The notes beneath the pieces are model-generated. The model ran no database searches, was not told where the DNA came from, and was given only the letters and a program-made list of their open reading frames with translations. From the NCBI RefSeq assembly GCF_000243675.2, contig NZ_AHMM02000017.1, positions 719,001 to 783,000 on the forward strand: DNA of 64,000 nt, given 5' to 3'. Positions 8,964 to 20,070 of the stretch are shown here, one piece after another. This DNA is from Leptospira inadai serovar Lyme str. 10. Its GTDB lineage: Bacteria > Spirochaetota > Leptospiria > Leptospirales > Leptospiraceae. The position numbers were made by a program, and so were the translations under genes. Position 1 is the first letter of the stretch; each line of letters starts with the position of its first letter.

Positions 8964-9819
8964 ATCGGATTTCGACTCTAAAATCCAAACGGCAAAAACG
9001 ATCGTCGTTAAAATCGGATCCGCCCGACTTTCCGGCTCCGAAGAGGAAGTGAATGATTTTTTATTCAGTTTAGTTTCGGACATTAGACATCTTCGCGACC
9101 AAGGCAAGCAAGTCATCGTAGTGTCATCGGGAGCCATCGCTCGGGGACGCAAATTATTGGATAGCCTCCCCCTTACCGTAAATACGGAGGACAAGCTATC
9201 GGAAAAGCAAGCCTTAGCTGCGATGGGACAAAACCGGCTTATCAACTTATACGATAGTTTTTTTTCGAAAGTGAATCTCCCGATCGCACAGATCTTGTTC
9301 GGAGTCCTGGATTTAGAAGCCGGTGAGGGATTCAAAAATCTTAGAAGCACGTTTCAACAACTATTGGATTGGGGAATCCTACCCATCGTTAATGAAAACG
9401 ATTCCGTAGCCACGGAAGAATTAAAGTTCGGCGATAATGACGTTCTCTCGGCGGTCGTCAGTCTACTCGTGGAAGCCGACTTGCTGATTATTTTAACGGG
9501 AGTGCCCGGATTTTTACGGGACGGCAAGCTAGTGCCCCACCTTACCGATATAGGCGACGGGGAACTCTCGATTGCGGGAGGACCTAGCGGGCCCGGAACC
9601 GGCGGCATGTATACCAAATTGAAGGCGGCCGGCATTTTAAACGAGGCAGGAATTCCTAGCGGTATCATAGACGGATCGGAGAAAAACTGCGTGCGTCGTT
9701 TTCTGGAAGAGAATAAACTAGGGACGTTAGTGGCCGGAAACGGGAAGCATAGATCCTATTCCGAGGAGGAAATCAAAGCGATCCTCCAAACCAAGCGAAA
9801 CGGAGGACACTCGCAATGA
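8956..9819 (+). CDS. proB: Glutamate 5-kinase
   Basis: This 287-residue enzyme phosphorylates glutamate in the first step of proline synthesis. The amino-acid kinase fold is shown by [50 protein letters not shown] and [15 protein letters not shown]. It ends shortly after the kinase domain, so it is the short form lacking the C-terminal PUA domain found in E. coli ProB. The start is the ATG at 8956, which overlaps obgE; the open frame further upstream lies inside obgE. It overlaps proA by four bases (ATGA). Confidence 0.93.
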   Translation: MNRSDFDSKIQTAKTIVVKIGSARLSGSEEEVNDFLFSLVSDIRHLRDQGKQVIVVSSGAIARGRKLLDSLPLTVNTEDKLSEKQALAAMGQNRLINLYDSFFSKVNLPIAQILFGVLDLEAGEGFKNLRSTFQQLLDWGILPIVNENDSVATEELKFGDNDVLSAVVSLLVEADLLIILTGVPGFLRDGKLVPHLTDIGDGELSIAGGPSGPGTGGMYTKLKAAGILNEAGIPSGIIDGSEKNCVRRFLEENKLGTLVAGNGKHRSYSEEEIKAILQTKRNGGHSQ

Positions 9820-11078
9820 TCCAACGGCCTGTAGAACTGGAATATGTGGAAAGTCTGTGCAAAAACGCTCGGAAAGCTTCTCGAGAATTACGAAAACTGA
9901 ATTCCTCTAAAAAGAATGCCGTTCTTGAAAAATTGGCGGGCGCAATAATAACACGTAAATCCGAAATTATCGCGGAAAACGAAAAAGATGTGACTGCGGG
10001 AAAAGAGAAGGGCCTATCCTCGGCGATGCTAGATCGCTTACTGCTGGATGAAAAACGAATTCATAATTTAGCAAAGGCCGTTCTTGAAATCAAGTCCCTC
10101 CCCGATCCGGTGGGCGAAGTCGTTCGCGGTCTAACATTGCCGAACGGCATCCGGCTGGTAACAAAAAGAGTTCCTCTAGGCGTCGTAATGGTCATTTACG
10201 AATCCCGTCCCAACGTAACGATCGATGTCGGAGCTTTATCCTTTAAATCCGGCAATGCCTGTATCCTTCGAGGAGGGAGCGAAGCGCTTCATTCCAATAA
10301 TATACTTTCGAACATCTTCCGGGATTGTCTTACCCAGGCCGGACTTTCTCCGAACGCTGTGACTTTAGTCGATAAAACCGAGCGAGAGATTATGATTCCA
10401 TTCCTCAAGCAGACCCGGTATATCGATTTAGTAGTACCCCGGGGCGGAGAAGGACTTATAAACTTCGTTTCGGAAAATTCCCTCATCCCGGTCGTAAAGC
10501 ACGATAAGGGCGTCGTGAATATCTATATAGATAAGTCGGCGGATCCGGAAAAAGTTCTGCCGATCGTACTGAATTCGAAAGTGCAGCGCCCGGGAGTCTG
10601 CAACGCGGTTGAAAATCTAGTGATACATGCCGAATACCCTCACTCTAAAGAACTGTTAAACGAATTGGATGCAAAAGGCGTGCAACTACTTTTGGATCCT
10701 CCTGCGCTTTCCCTTTTCCCAAAGGGAACTCCCGTAAAGTCGGAAGACTATTGTGAGGAATTTTTAGATCTTCGGCTGTCGGTAAAAACGGTAAACTCGA
10801 TCGAAGAAGCGATTTCTTTCATTGAAAATACTTCTTCCGGTCACACCGAAGCGATCGTAACCGAAGATTTAAGCTCTTCGAATTTATTTTTAGAATCTCT
10901 AGATTCGGCCGCATTGTTCGTGAACATATCGACTCGCTTTCATGACGGGGGGGAATTCGGCCTCGGAGCGGAAGTCGGAATCTCGACCGGAAAACTTCAT
11001 GTTAGAGGACCGATGGGGTTAGTACATCTCACGACCACCACCACATACGGAGAAGGAGAAGGACAAGTGAGGGGGTAA
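9816..11078 (+). CDS. proA: Gamma-glutamyl phosphate reductase
   Basis: A 420-residue member of the aldehyde dehydrogenase superfamily that makes glutamate-5-semialdehyde from the product of ProB with NADPH. Typical segments are [35 protein letters not shown], the catalytic-cysteine region [15 protein letters not shown], and [27 protein letters not shown] near the C terminus. The length is as expected. It starts by ATGA overlap with proB, so the two are translationally coupled. Confidence 0.95.
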   Translation: MIQRPVELEYVESLCKNARKASRELRKLNSSKKNAVLEKLAGAIITRKSEIIAENEKDVTAGKEKGLSSAMLDRLLLDEKRIHNLAKAVLEIKSLPDPVGEVVRGLTLPNGIRLVTKRVPLGVVMVIYESRPNVTIDVGALSFKSGNACILRGGSEALHSNNILSNIFRDCLTQAGLSPNAVTLVDKTEREIMIPFLKQTRYIDLVVPRGGEGLINFVSENSLIPVVKHDKGVVNIYIDKSADPEKVLPIVLNSKVQRPGVCNAVENLVIHAEYPHSKELLNELDAKGVQLLLDPPALSLFPKGTPVKSEDYCEEFLDLRLSVKTVNSIEEAISFIENTSSGHTEAIVTEDLSSSNLFLESLDSAALFVNISTRFHDGGEFGLGAEVGISTGKLHVRGPMGLVHLTTTTTYGEGEGQVRG

Positions 11079-11098
11079 ATCCGCCTTCGCTGTTGGAT

Positions 11099-11725
11099 AT
11101 GACTTTCCGACTCTCCGAACCTCGTCTCACCGGAATTTTCGGAGGAAGTTTCGATCCTCCTCACGTTGGACATTTGGGAATCGTAACCTCCTTCTGGAAT
11201 ACGATTCCTCAAGCGGAAGAACTACTGATCATTCCTAACTGCGTATCCCCTTTGAAAGGCGGAAAACATGCATCGGGCGAAAGTATATTACAAATGTTAG
11301 ATGCTCAATTCTCTAAAATTCCTAAAACCAAAATCTTGGATATCGAATTGAGAAAAAAAGGAACTAGCTATACGTACGAGACCCTTCTCGAATTGAGGGA
11401 ATCGTATCCGGATCGAAACTTTCTACTGCTCGTGGGCGAGGACAATTATAGCGAGTTTCAAAAATGGAGAAATTGGGAGAATATTTTCGGCCTGATTCGC
11501 TCCCTCTTGGTGTTTCGTAGAGTGTCCGAATATATCCCTAAAAATCCTTATCTGAATTCTTTCGAAGAGAAAATCCTGTTCTTAAATAATCCCATTATTC
11601 CGGCCGCCTCGACCGATTTGCGAAATCTGCTTCCGGCCGCCGTTGCAAAAAACCGGAAACCGATTGCGCTCAGCCGAGTCGTATGGGATAAAATACTAGA
11701 ATCGAAAGTATATTCGGGTGGATGA
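11099..11725 (+). CDS. nadD: Nicotinate-nucleotide adenylyltransferase
   Basis: An adenylyltransferase of about 208 residues that forms deamido-NAD from nicotinate mononucleotide and ATP. Residues GIFGGSFDPPHVGH (12-25) carry the nucleotide-binding HxGH motif, and ASTDLRNLLP near the C terminus is the SxTxxR motif. LLVGEDNYSEFQKWRNW matches the family's central region. The start is uncertain: the ATG at 11099 or a TTG at 11093, with a GAGGGGG stretch rather far upstream. The stop touches the ATG of yqeK. Confidence 0.92.
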   Translation: MTFRLSEPRLTGIFGGSFDPPHVGHLGIVTSFWNTIPQAEELLIIPNCVSPLKGGKHASGESILQMLDAQFSKIPKTKILDIELRKKGTSYTYETLLELRESYPDRNFLLLVGEDNYSEFQKWRNWENIFGLIRSLLVFRRVSEYIPKNPYLNSFEEKILFLNNPIIPAASTDLRNLLPAAVAKNRKPIALSRVVWDKILESKVYSGG

Positions 11726-12319
11726 ATGATTCCGGAAACGACCGACGAGCAGATCAAATATTTCATGAGAATCGTTCCGGATGAAATTACCGTTACGCGT
11801 TGGGAACATAGCTTGCGAGTAGCCGAAATTGCCAAAGAACTAGCGGGTTTTCACGCACCCGATCAAGCTGCTCAGGCATTCTTAGCGGGAATCGTGCATG
11901 ATATCACCAAGCAGAAAACCAAGGAATTTCACCTTTCGGTTTTTACGGAAGCGGACGATCCCGAATCGGCGGATTTACCGGAAGCGGCATGGCACTCCCG
12001 ATCCGCCTATCATTATCTGAAAAGAAAATACGGCTTATTAAACGAATCCGTTTTAGGCGCCGTAAAGCATCATACATTAGGCGGCGAAGATCTAAGCGTC
12101 CTGGAATGCGTCCTATACGCGGCCGACTTTTTGGGGTCCGAGTTTGCGGAACGGCAAAAAGAATATGCCGATTGGCGTGAAGAGACCAGGAAGGACCTTT
12201 ACAAAGGAGTTTTGAACAAGGCCTTTCACACCATTTCCGATCTGCTGGAAAACAGACGAGAGATTCATCCTCTAACGATCGGTATGTATCACTCCGCTTT
12301 AAGAAAATTAACCAATTGA
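11726..12319 (+). CDS. yqeK: YqeK-family HD-domain hydrolase
   Basis: A 197-residue HD-domain protein. His28 (TRWEHSLRVAE) and HD at 58-59 (AGIVHDITK), with later KHHTLGG and YAADFLG, form the metal site. YqeK enzymes cut diadenosine tetraphosphate symmetrically and often follow nadD, as here with no gap. It probably clears Ap4A made by aminoacyl-tRNA synthetases under stress. Length and spacing are normal. Confidence 0.88.
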   Translation: MIPETTDEQIKYFMRIVPDEITVTRWEHSLRVAEIAKELAGFHAPDQAAQAFLAGIVHDITKQKTKEFHLSVFTEADDPESADLPEAAWHSRSAYHYLKRKYGLLNESVLGAVKHHTLGGEDLSVLECVLYAADFLGSEFAERQKEYADWREETRKDLYKGVLNKAFHTISDLLENRREIHPLTIGMYHSALRKLTN

Positions 12320-12361
12320 CATCCGAGTTTTTAAGATCGAAATGGAACCGAGGCTGAGTGT

Positions 12362-13510
12362 TTGGGTCCGTCTAAATCGTCGAAACCGTTTTTTTTTCTT
12401 CCTATTTGGATCGCTATCGGTATTCTTTTTATCGTCGTTCTATTCTTTATATTCAAAAATATACGCAGAACCGGACTGGATGAAAAAATCAGTTCGGGTA
12501 AACCGATTCATATTTTAGTCCACGCGATCGGCGAAGACGATACTTTCGAGTTCGGCGTGTTGGCGACGTTATTTCCTTCCCAGGAAAGAGCGGCTCTTTT
12601 TTTCATTCACCCAATCACTACTTTCGACGATCCCGAAGATAGTTTGGAACGGTTAAAATCGAAAGCTCCGTCGGCCGTATCGAACGCCGCGGAGGAAATT
12701 CTAGGATCCAAACCCCAGTACAAAGTTACCGTAAAAGCTTCCACATTCGTTCGTCTCGTCGATATGCTCGGAGGGCTGTCGATTTATACCGATAATCGGA
12801 CGGCCGAAAGTTCTCCTACCTATGTAAGAGCGCCCGGAGTATACACCTATTCCGGAGAAGATTCCTATGATTACGTTTCCTTTATGGAGAAAAAGGAGAC
12901 TCTGGACTATTTGGACAGGATTAGTCGACAAGAAAGTACGGCTCTTACGCTTTACGAAACCCTTTACGAAAATCGAGACCTCTTAAACGCCGGTTGGTCG
13001 GAATTCGCATACTCGCTTTTGGATACCGATTTATCCAAGGAAGACTTCTATTCTCTTTTAAAATTTTTAATATCCCGTAGAATTTCCTTCGGTGTTACGG
13101 AACTCCCCGGAGAGCCCGCTCTGGATCCGAAATCGAAACGGTTGTATTTGAAAGCCGACCTAGGAAGATGTGGGGCTGCGTTCCGGAAATTTCAGAAGGA
13201 CGTTTCTTCCGAAATCTTTACGGACGGGGAATTCGCGAGAACCGAAGTCCTGAACGGAACGGATGTTGCCGGACTCGCAAAAGACGTTCGCGGAATCTTA
13301 GCCGATAAGAGAATCAAGGTGCTGGCGGCGGACAATGCCTGGAGTAAGGACGTGGAAAAAACCGTCATCCTAGACCGCTCGGGAAATACGGCGGTATCGG
13401 ACAAGATTTCGACCGTCCTCGAAAAAGGCAAAGTATATCACGTTTTACGTAAAGATCTCGGTCTTGACACCACAGTCCTACTAGGTTCCGACATAGAGCC
13501 GAAGAAATAA
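12362..13510 (+). CDS. LytR/CpsA/Psr (LCP)-family protein
   Basis: The 382-residue protein has one N-terminal membrane segment (residues 9-30, [20 protein letters not shown]) and an extracytoplasmic domain. [13 protein letters not shown] and an upstream [12 protein letters not shown] resemble the LCP core. A C-terminal LytR_C-like part contains [23 protein letters not shown] enzymes transfer glycan polymers from lipid carriers to the wall; the diagnostic arginines are hard to place, so activity is uncertain. The start is a TTG at 12362, with GAGG 10 bases upstream. Between yqeK and rsfS this gene is common in the order. Confidence 0.75.
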   Translation: MGPSKSSKPFFFLPIWIAIGILFIVVLFFIFKNIRRTGLDEKISSGKPIHILVHAIGEDDTFEFGVLATLFPSQERAALFFIHPITTFDDPEDSLERLKSKAPSAVSNAAEEILGSKPQYKVTVKASTFVRLVDMLGGLSIYTDNRTAESSPTYVRAPGVYTYSGEDSYDYVSFMEKKETLDYLDRISRQESTALTLYETLYENRDLLNAGWSEFAYSLLDTDLSKEDFYSLLKFLISRRISFGVTELPGEPALDPKSKRLYLKADLGRCGAAFRKFQKDVSSEIFTDGEFARTEVLNGTDVAGLAKDVRGILADKRIKVLAADNAWSKDVEKTVILDRSGNTAVSDKISTVLEKGKVYHVLRKDLGLDTTVLLGSDIEPKK

Positions 13511-13513
13511 TAT

Positions 13514-13891
13514 ATGACCCCCGCTTCAAAAAACGCCCCAAAAGAAACCCTAGAGATCCTTAAAACCGTTTATAAAATAATGAAAGACAAAAAGTGCGAA
13601 GAGATTGCGGTACTAAATTTAGAATCCGTTAATTCGTATTTAAGTTATTTTTTGATTTGCACGGTGAACTCCTCCGTTCAAGCCAACGCCGTAGCGAGGG
13701 AAATCAAAAAAGCATTAAAAAGTTTTAAACTTCCGCATAAAGAAACCGATAAAACGGGAGCCTCCTCCTCTTCCGGCTGGACGCTCATCGACTATGGAGA
13801 GTTTATCGTCCATATTATGACTCCGGAAAAAAGGGAATTCTATAACCTGGATAGACTCTGGCGAGACGCCGAGCGGATAGAGTTAGAATAG
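13514..13891 (+). CDS. rsfS: Ribosome silencing factor RsfS
   Basis: A 125-residue RsfS/Iojap protein, which binds L14 on the 50S subunit and blocks subunit joining when nutrients fall. The core [18 protein letters not shown] and [28 protein letters not shown] matches the family closely. It follows the LCP gene by three bases and closes the ten-gene block. No terminator hairpin was recognised before the convergent gene at 13935. Confidence 0.93.
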   Translation: MTPASKNAPKETLEILKTVYKIMKDKKCEEIAVLNLESVNSYLSYFLICTVNSSVQANAVAREIKKALKSFKLPHKETDKTGASSSSGWTLIDYGEFIVHIMTPEKREFYNLDRLWRDAERIELE

Positions 13892-13934
13892 AAATCCCTT
13901 CGAATCGATCTCTCCGATTTTCCGCCCGCGAACT

Positions 13935-16013
13935 CTAATTCAATATTGCCCGGAGAGAATTCCAATCCGACACGGGCAGATCGCATCGGAATCCTTGGCA
14001 GAAGTACGCCTTTACGCTTCCGCCGGACTTGCGATTTTTCAATAAAAGGATCTTTTCTCCGGCTTCCTCGGCTTCCTTATCGGTCGCCCAAGCAAATACC
14101 GTTTCAGGTAAAAACATAGCTCCTATTCCTTGCCATATCGGAAATAAATCCTCCTGAGTCGAGTATACGACCGCCAATTCTTTCGAGTCGGAATTTTTGA
14201 GCCAATACGCGGAAAGCATATAAGGATAGTTCATCGGATGAGTTTCCAATTCTACTTTAAAATAAGAGAATATAGCGTCGGCAAAATCGGAGTACCGACC
14301 CGACTCGACTCCCAATCTAGAGAGAATCGTAAACGCTAGGGCAAACGAACTGTTGGCCGAAGGTTCCACTCCGTCGTAACCCTCCACATTTCTGCGTAAG
14401 AGATCCTCGGCGTCGGAGCCGGTATCGAAAAATACTCCGGCAGGCGAGCGAAATAATCTCACTGCTTCCTCGGCGTATCGAATAGCGAGAGTCAAATAGC
14501 GAATCCCTTTTCCCGCCTGAAACAACCAGAGAGACGCCAGAATAAATTCGGCATAATCTCCGCTGTACGCGAGAAACCTAGCCTCACCCTCCCTAAATCG
14601 TCTCAATAACCGTCCATCTTCCCGAACTAAATTATTTTCAATAAATCGAAACGTCTCTTCGGCCAGTCGTAATAATTCTCCGTCGCCGAACGCCATTGCG
14701 GCTTTCGTCGCAGCCTTTACATATAAACAATTCCAGGAAAGTAAAACCTTATCGTCGCGTAACGGGCGAATTCGATCCGACCTGCGCGCTAACAATTTTT
14801 TCTTATTTCGGTTAACGATTTCGATTAATTCCTCCTCTTCTAACCCGTGCAATCTTGCAAAATTCGTCCGAAAGCTCTCGTGTAATATATTACTTCCTTC
14901 GAAATTTCCGATCTCCGTAACGTTCCAAAATGCCTCCAGGAGAATGGCATCGGAATCGCATACCTCGTGAAATTCGTTTCTTTTCCAGAGATAAAACAAA
15001 CCCTCCTCGCCTTCCGAATCCGCATCCTCGGCGCTGGCAATTCCTCCGCCCTGCAATCTCATATCGCGGGAAATATATTCCAATACGTCGTAGGCCGCTT
15101 CCTTATACTTTAGATGGCCGGTAGTCTGAAAACATTCGACCAACGCCTCCAAGAATAAGGAATTATCATAGAGCATTTTTTCGAAGTGCGGAACCAACCA
15201 TTTATGATCGGTGGAATATCTGCTGATTCCACCCCCGATTTGATCGTAAATTCCGCCCTTCTTCATTGCGACAAGAGTTTCCTCCACCATTTCCAAAGCC
15301 TTCGGCTCTCCGGTGGATTTATAAAATCTTAATAGAAAGGACAGCCCCATGCTGGGAGGAAATTTATTAGTGACATTCGATTTGAAACCTGCGAATTCGG
15401 GATCGTAAAATCGATCGTACATTCCGAATGCATTTTCGAAAACCGTCTTGGAAGGCAACTGCAACGCGCTTTGTTCGCTTAACGCTTTAGATTCTTCGGA
15501 TTCTTTTAAGTATTGGGCAAGCTCTTCCGAAGCGTCTATTAGTTCTTCCTTTTTCTCTTTCCAAAGCGTCGCCAGAATATTCAAAATGTCCGTAAAGCTT
15601 TTACGACCGTATTTAGCGACCGGGGGAAAATAAGTCCCTCCGGTAATCGGCTTCCCTTCCGAAGTCAAAAACATATTCAAGGGCCAGCCGCCTTGCTGAT
15701 TCATAGCATGCAAAGCGTCCATGTAAATTCGGTCCACGTCAGGCCTTTCTTCCCGATCGACCTTAATGGAAACGAAATATTGATTCAAGACCGCGGCAGT
15801 TGCCTCGTCTTCGAACGATTCCTTCTCCATCACGTGACACCAGTGACACGTTGCGTACCCTATCGAGAGGAAAATCATTTTATCTTCCTCCTTCGCTTTA
15901 AGAAAAGCTTCCTTAGCCCAAGGAAACCAGTCCACAGGGTTCATCGCATGTTGAAGTAGATACGGACTCTTTTCGGACGCGAGTCGGTTTTGTTTCTTTG
16001 GAGTTGTGTCCAT
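13935..16013 (-). CDS. Thioredoxin-domain protein YyaL (DUF255)
   Basis: A 692-residue protein related to B. subtilis YyaL and human SPATA20. The N-terminal thioredoxin-like domain carries [17 protein letters not shown] (Cys56 and Cys59) and [14 protein letters not shown]. The rest is a six-hairpin glycosidase-like (alpha/alpha toroid) region with [17 protein letters not shown] and [10 protein letters not shown]. Its cellular role is not established. There is no signal peptide, so it is cytoplasmic. The gene is divergent from the TolC-like gene, and its frame start (16013) lies close to that gene's upstream region. Confidence 0.88.
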   Translation of the reverse strand: MDTTPKKQNRLASEKSPYLLQHAMNPVDWFPWAKEAFLKAKEEDKMIFLSIGYATCHWCHVMEKESFEDEATAAVLNQYFVSIKVDREERPDVDRIYMDALHAMNQQGGWPLNMFLTSEGKPITGGTYFPPVAKYGRKSFTDILNILATLWKEKKEELIDASEELAQYLKESEESKALSEQSALQLPSKTVFENAFGMYDRFYDPEFAGFKSNVTNKFPPSMGLSFLLRFYKSTGEPKALEMVEETLVAMKKGGIYDQIGGGISRYSTDHKWLVPHFEKMLYDNSLFLEALVECFQTTGHLKYKEAAYDVLEYISRDMRLQGGGIASAEDADSEGEEGLFYLWKRNEFHEVCDSDAILLEAFWNVTEIGNFEGSNILHESFRTNFARLHGLEEEELIEIVNRNKKKLLARRSDRIRPLRDDKVLLSWNCLYVKAATKAAMAFGDGELLRLAEETFRFIENNLVREDGRLLRRFREGEARFLAYSGDYAEFILASLWLFQAGKGIRYLTLAIRYAEEAVRLFRSPAGVFFDTGSDAEDLLRRNVEGYDGVEPSANSSFALAFTILSRLGVESGRYSDFADAIFSYFKVELETHPMNYPYMLSAYWLKNSDSKELAVVYSTQEDLFPIWQGIGAMFLPETVFAWATDKEAEEAGEKILLLKNRKSGGSVKAYFCQGFRCDLPVSDWNSLRAILN

Positions 16014-16081
16014 TTATTTCCGCTGTATTAGACTTTTCTCTCAATGTTTTCGATTTGGCAAATTCTTCCGAGCCTAAAACC

Positions 16082-17734
16082 ATGCTCCGTAGGAAGATTA
16101 CCGAACGTATGCAAAGGCCCTTAGTCGTTCCTTTTTTAAGGAAAATCTATCTCCGGCTATTTTTGGCCGGAGCATTGACTTTGCCTAGTTCCATTTTCGC
16201 ACAACAATCGGAATCACTTGTCGAGAATAAACCCGTATTCCATTTATCGTTAAGAGACGCCGTCAATTACGTCCTTGCAAATAATATTACGGTTAAAAAC
16301 GCTAAAATGGAATATATTAAAGCGGACTCCGCAGACTTAAAAAATCAGTCTCAGTTTGCTTGGACACTTGTAGCCTCGTTCGCTACAACTAAAACCGGAT
16401 TGCCTTCCAACCGAAACAACATTATTTCCGGAACGAAAATATCGAATGATAGGATGGCGATCGGAATTCAAAAGCAGTTCGAGACCCAAACCTACTTTAC
16501 GCTCGAAGTCAGCAACGTTCGTTTCGATACCAACGCCTTGGAATCTCCCGCCTCGGCGGCTCCGTTGGGAGCCTTGGGTCCTTTGCTCGCGGCGCCTCCC
16601 CAATATACAAGCGCGCTGACTGCAACCCTCAGCCAAGAACTCTTAAAATATAGCTTCGGAAGAACGGAGAAGGATCGTCAAAAGGTTTTAAAACAGAATG
16701 CGATCATTCAACGGGACAGCCTCATCAATACACTGGCTCAGCTTGTAGTTAAAACTCTAGTCGATTATTGGAGCTTAAGCGTTTACGATTCCCAGGTTTC
16801 CACATTCGAAAGACTCGAAAAAAATACGAGGGCCATCCGTGATATTACGGCTCGGAAAGCCGGTTTAGGACTTTCCGAATCCTTTGAGTTAAACCAATGG
16901 AATTCCGCACTATCGCAGACCCAAAATAGTTTGGATAGTGCCAGACTTGCGAGAAACGATGCCGAAAGGAACCTGGTTCGTGTTCTGAATGCGGACCCTT
17001 CTTCTAAAATTGCGGGGATTACCGATCTACATGAGCAAATTCCCGATAATATGGATCCGGAAAAAGATTATCAATACGCACTCAAAAACCGGATCGATCT
17101 TAAAAATTTAAGAAGACAGAGGGAAGTCGCGGACATTCAGCTTCGGATCAAGGAAGCGGAGGATATGCCGTCCTTCAAAATCAGCGGAAGTTATTCCACG
17201 AAAGGGCAAACTTTTTTAAATCCGCAGGCGAACTTCGTAAACCCCGAAACCGGAATCATGTCCTTTAAATACCCGGAAATGAACGCAGGGTTCAGCCTAT
17301 CCTACCCCTTATTCGACGTGGGAATTAAGACGGACATTCGGGACGCGAAAGCCCAAATCGAAATACTCGCAAAACAAGAAGAGGAATTAAAGAAGCAGAT
17401 TCGAGAGGAGCTGGATAACCGATACGCGTCGATCATGGCCGGCAGAGAGTTATTGGATTCTGCGACTCGTCGGAGAGACGAAGCCGAGAAATATTATAAG
17501 GGCGTTCAACAACGCTATAGCCAAGGTCGATTTACCGCAGTCGTGGTAAAATTAGCGTTGGATAACCTGATTCAATCCGAGCTTTTAGTGGCCCAGGCAA
17601 AAATTAATTTCAACGTGGACCTCATTCGCTACGATCTAGCCAAAAATTACATTTTCGAAAAATTCGGAGTGGACGTGGCCAAGTTAATCGAAGAACTTTC
17701 GAAACTCGACCTAGAAAACGACAAAACCAAGTAA
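16082..17734 (+). CDS. TolC-family outer-membrane efflux protein
   Basis: About 550 residues with an N-terminal export signal (RLFLAGALTLPSSIFAQQS) and two repeats of the outer-membrane efflux protein fold. The first half begins HLSLRDAVNYVLANNITVK, and the second has YQYALKNRIDLKNLRRQREVA, DAKAQIEILAKQEEE coiled helices and RYSQGRFTAVVVKLALDNL. Such proteins form a trimeric exit duct for tripartite efflux pumps or type I secretion. No membrane-fusion or inner-membrane pump gene is adjacent. The start is taken at the ATG at 16082; an ATG at 16109 is possible. Confidence 0.85.
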   Translation: MLRRKITERMQRPLVVPFLRKIYLRLFLAGALTLPSSIFAQQSESLVENKPVFHLSLRDAVNYVLANNITVKNAKMEYIKADSADLKNQSQFAWTLVASFATTKTGLPSNRNNIISGTKISNDRMAIGIQKQFETQTYFTLEVSNVRFDTNALESPASAAPLGALGPLLAAPPQYTSALTATLSQELLKYSFGRTEKDRQKVLKQNAIIQRDSLINTLAQLVVKTLVDYWSLSVYDSQVSTFERLEKNTRAIRDITARKAGLGLSESFELNQWNSALSQTQNSLDSARLARNDAERNLVRVLNADPSSKIAGITDLHEQIPDNMDPEKDYQYALKNRIDLKNLRRQREVADIQLRIKEAEDMPSFKISGSYSTKGQTFLNPQANFVNPETGIMSFKYPEMNAGFSLSYPLFDVGIKTDIRDAKAQIEILAKQEEELKKQIREELDNRYASIMAGRELLDSATRRRDEAEKYYKGVQQRYSQGRFTAVVVKLALDNLIQSELLVAQAKINFNVDLIRYDLAKNYIFEKFGVDVAKLIEELSKLDLENDKTK

Positions 17735-17793
17735 AATCCTTTTACGCTCGGAAAATATAAGTTCGCAAAATCTTTTCCGAAGGGATTTGTATA

Positions 17794-18735
17794 TCAAGCT
17801 TTAGGAATATTCGGAATTTCGAGAGGAATCGTTTCCCCTTCCAGGGACCTTAAAAATTCTATAAGATCCCGTTTTTCTTCCTCCGAAAGACGAGTGGGTT
17901 TTAAGAGCGGATCGAATATAGCGTTCGCGTGCCCGCCATCCGCAAAATGATTCACGGTTTCTTCGATAGAATCGAATTGGCCGTTATGCATAAAGGTCTT
18001 TCTGCGAGTCACATCACGCAGCGAGGGAGTGCGAACCTTATCCTTAACGCCGGGCAACCCGGACGTATGCATTTCCGAATCCGAAAAGTTCGGACCTTGG
18101 TGACATTGCACGCATTTCGCCTTATTTTGAAAAACGTCCCATCCTCGTTTTTGCGCGGGAGTCAAGGCCGCTTCCTCCCCCATCACAAATCGATCAAAAT
18201 TCGAATTCCGACTCAAGATGGTCCGTTGAAACGCGGAAAGAGCAAAAACGATTTTATCGACCGTAATTTCGGAACTTCCGAACGCCTTATTAAACATTTC
18301 TTTATATTCAGGAACGGCGGAAAGTCTTTGTATGATCGCCTTTTCGTTTTTGGACATTATATCGAAATAAACCCTTTCTTTGACCACGTTTTCCAAATCC
18401 CTCGTCTCCGGATCCTTGAACACGTCCTTGTATAAGGCGACGTTAGTCAGAGTTTGACCGATATTATTATGAATCTTATTTCTCGGAGCCCCGCTAGTTT
18501 GAAATTCGAAGTTTCGATACGTCGCGCAACTATAATCCTGTCTTAGGGATAATCTCTTATCGAAATAAAGCATTTTGCCCAGCTCGACCTTATCCTTATT
18601 ATAAGGATTATTGCTAGGATGAATTACGTTCTTTACTACGAAAGCTTGGAGTTCGGAAATCGGCTTACGTTCTTTGCAGGACCCGATAAAAAGCGTCGAA
18701 AGTAAAAGGGACAAAATTGTTAAAAATCGAATCAT
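17794..18735 (-). CDS. Degenerate di-haem cytochrome c peroxidase/MauG-family lipoprotein
   Basis: The 313-residue protein begins with a lipoprotein signal (Cys20 in LFIGSC). LGKMLYFDKRLSLRQDYSC and the C-terminal CVQCHQGPNFSDSEMHTSG are characteristic of the bacterial di-haem peroxidase family. The C-terminal haem site CxxCH (208-212) is intact. The N-terminal one, normally CxxCH at 70-74, reads CATYR and cannot bind haem c covalently. It should therefore be a mono-haem protein without the usual peroxidatic haem. The start at 18735 was chosen because it opens the signal peptide; the frame extends 15 codons further. Confidence 0.85.
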   Translation of the reverse strand: MIRFLTILSLLLSTLFIGSCKERKPISELQAFVVKNVIHPSNNPYNKDKVELGKMLYFDKRLSLRQDYSCATYRNFEFQTSGAPRNKIHNNIGQTLTNVALYKDVFKDPETRDLENVVKERVYFDIMSKNEKAIIQRLSAVPEYKEMFNKAFGSSEITVDKIVFALSAFQRTILSRNSNFDRFVMGEEAALTPAQKRGWDVFQNKAKCVQCHQGPNFSDSEMHTSGLPGVKDKVRTPSLRDVTRRKTFMHNGQFDSIEETVNHFADGGHANAIFDPLLKPTRLSEEEKRDLIEFLRSLEGETIPLEIPNIPKA

Positions 18736-18888
18736 ATCGTGCCCTAGTACCCAGCTTCCGGTAAATTCGGCGAATGTCAATCTTTAGAATAATTCTAACC
18801 TCGTCCCGGAAAGAGAAAATCTTAGTGAGCGGCTCCTCTTTGTCACAAAATGAACGAACCGTCGTCTTTCCTTATAAGGAGCTTTCTA

Positions 18889-20070
18889 ATGGAAAAGAAA
18901 ACGATCGTCATCGTCGGCGGAGGATACGCGGGTATCATTGCGGCAAATCGTTTAGCCAGAAAAAATTCTTCGTTACGAATCATTCTTGTTACTGCGAATG
19001 ATTTCTTCTTGGAGAAGATCAGAAATCATCAAGAAATTGCCGGAACAAAATCCAAGTCCTATCCGATTCGAAATCTTCTCCACAAAAAAGTGGAACTGAA
19101 GATCGGCGTCGTAGACCGTATTCTCCCCTCGGAAAAGAGAATACGGTTTCTAGATAATGAGTCACTCTCCTACGATTTTCTCGGATACACTGTCGGAATG
19201 AAGCCCGCGCAGATCGAAGAGATGCCGGAGACGATTTTGTCCGTGGCAAATGCGGACGATTGTAAAAGAATCAATTCGGCGCTCCTACAATCTCCGTTCC
19301 GTAAGATCACGGTCGTCGGCGGAGGATTAACCGGAATCGAAACCGCGTCGGAATTGGCGGAAGGATTTCCCCATGCAAAAATTACGCTCTTGGAGTCCGG
19401 GACCATCGGAAAAAATTTCAATTCCGAAGCGATCGAATATATGCTTCGAATCTTAAAGCGGCTCGGAGTCACCGTTTTACAAAACAAACGAGCCGCAAAT
19501 ATTTCCGTGGATTCGATTTTGACCGAAGACGGGGATAAAATTCCCCACGATTATTGCCTACTTTCGGCGGGATTAGTCGCTTCCGATCTAGGCAAAAATT
19601 CCGGACTCAAAGTAAATTCCATCGATCAGATCATAGTCGATGGCACGTTTCAATGCGGAAACCATCCTTCGATATTGGGAGCGGGCGACTGCATCAAAAT
19701 AATGGAAAAAGAATATTCTTCATTAAGAATGTCTTGTGCGACCGCCCTACCGATGGGAATTTACTTAGCGGAGAGGATCTCCTATTTGACGGGAAACCCG
19801 AGCAAGATGGGCCAAAATCCGTTTTCAATGGGATATGTGATTCGTTGCGTGAGCCTAGGCAGGAACGCGGGATTGATCCAGACCGTAAATCGGGAGGACG
19901 CCCCGAGCGGAAGAATTTGGACGGGAAGAATCGGAGCGGTAATCAAGGAATTGATTTGCAAATTCACGATCCTGTCCATAAAAGCCGAGAAATACTTAGA
20001 CTTTTATGCCTGGCCAAGTGCAAGAAAAATCGAAATCGTCGATACCGGCAAAATGGCGACGGAACGTTAA
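18889..20070 (+). CDS. NDH-2-like FAD-dependent pyridine nucleotide oxidoreductase
   Basis: A 393-residue flavoprotein with two Rossmann motifs: IVIVGGGYAGIIAANRLA at the N terminus for FAD and ITVVGGGLTGIETASELAE mid-protein for NAD(P)H. ILGAGDCIK near residue 270 is the second FAD contact. It resembles type II NADH dehydrogenases and AIF-like oxidoreductases. The ATG at 18889 has a strong AAGGAG site (18876-18881). Its stop touches the start of the SigJ gene, so the two are co-transcribed; ECF41 sigma factors are often linked to oxidoreductases. Confidence 0.85.
   Translation: MEKKTIVIVGGGYAGIIAANRLARKNSSLRIILVTANDFFLEKIRNHQEIAGTKSKSYPIRNLLHKKVELKIGVVDRILPSEKRIRFLDNESLSYDFLGYTVGMKPAQIEEMPETILSVANADDCKRINSALLQSPFRKITVVGGGLTGIETASELAEGFPHAKITLLESGTIGKNFNSEAIEYMLRILKRLGVTVLQNKRAANISVDSILTEDGDKIPHDYCLLSAGLVASDLGKNSGLKVNSIDQIIVDGTFQCGNHPSILGAGDCIKIMEKEYSSLRMSCATALPMGIYLAERISYLTGNPSKMGQNPFSMGYVIRCVSLGRNAGLIQTVNREDAPSGRIWTGRIGAVIKELICKFTILSIKAEKYLDFYAWPSARKIEIVDTGKMATER

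Noticed and set aside
17733..17787. Loose inverted repeat (CTCGGAAAA / TTTTCCGAA) between convergent genes
   Set aside because: Long loop and interrupted stem; too weak to call a terminator.
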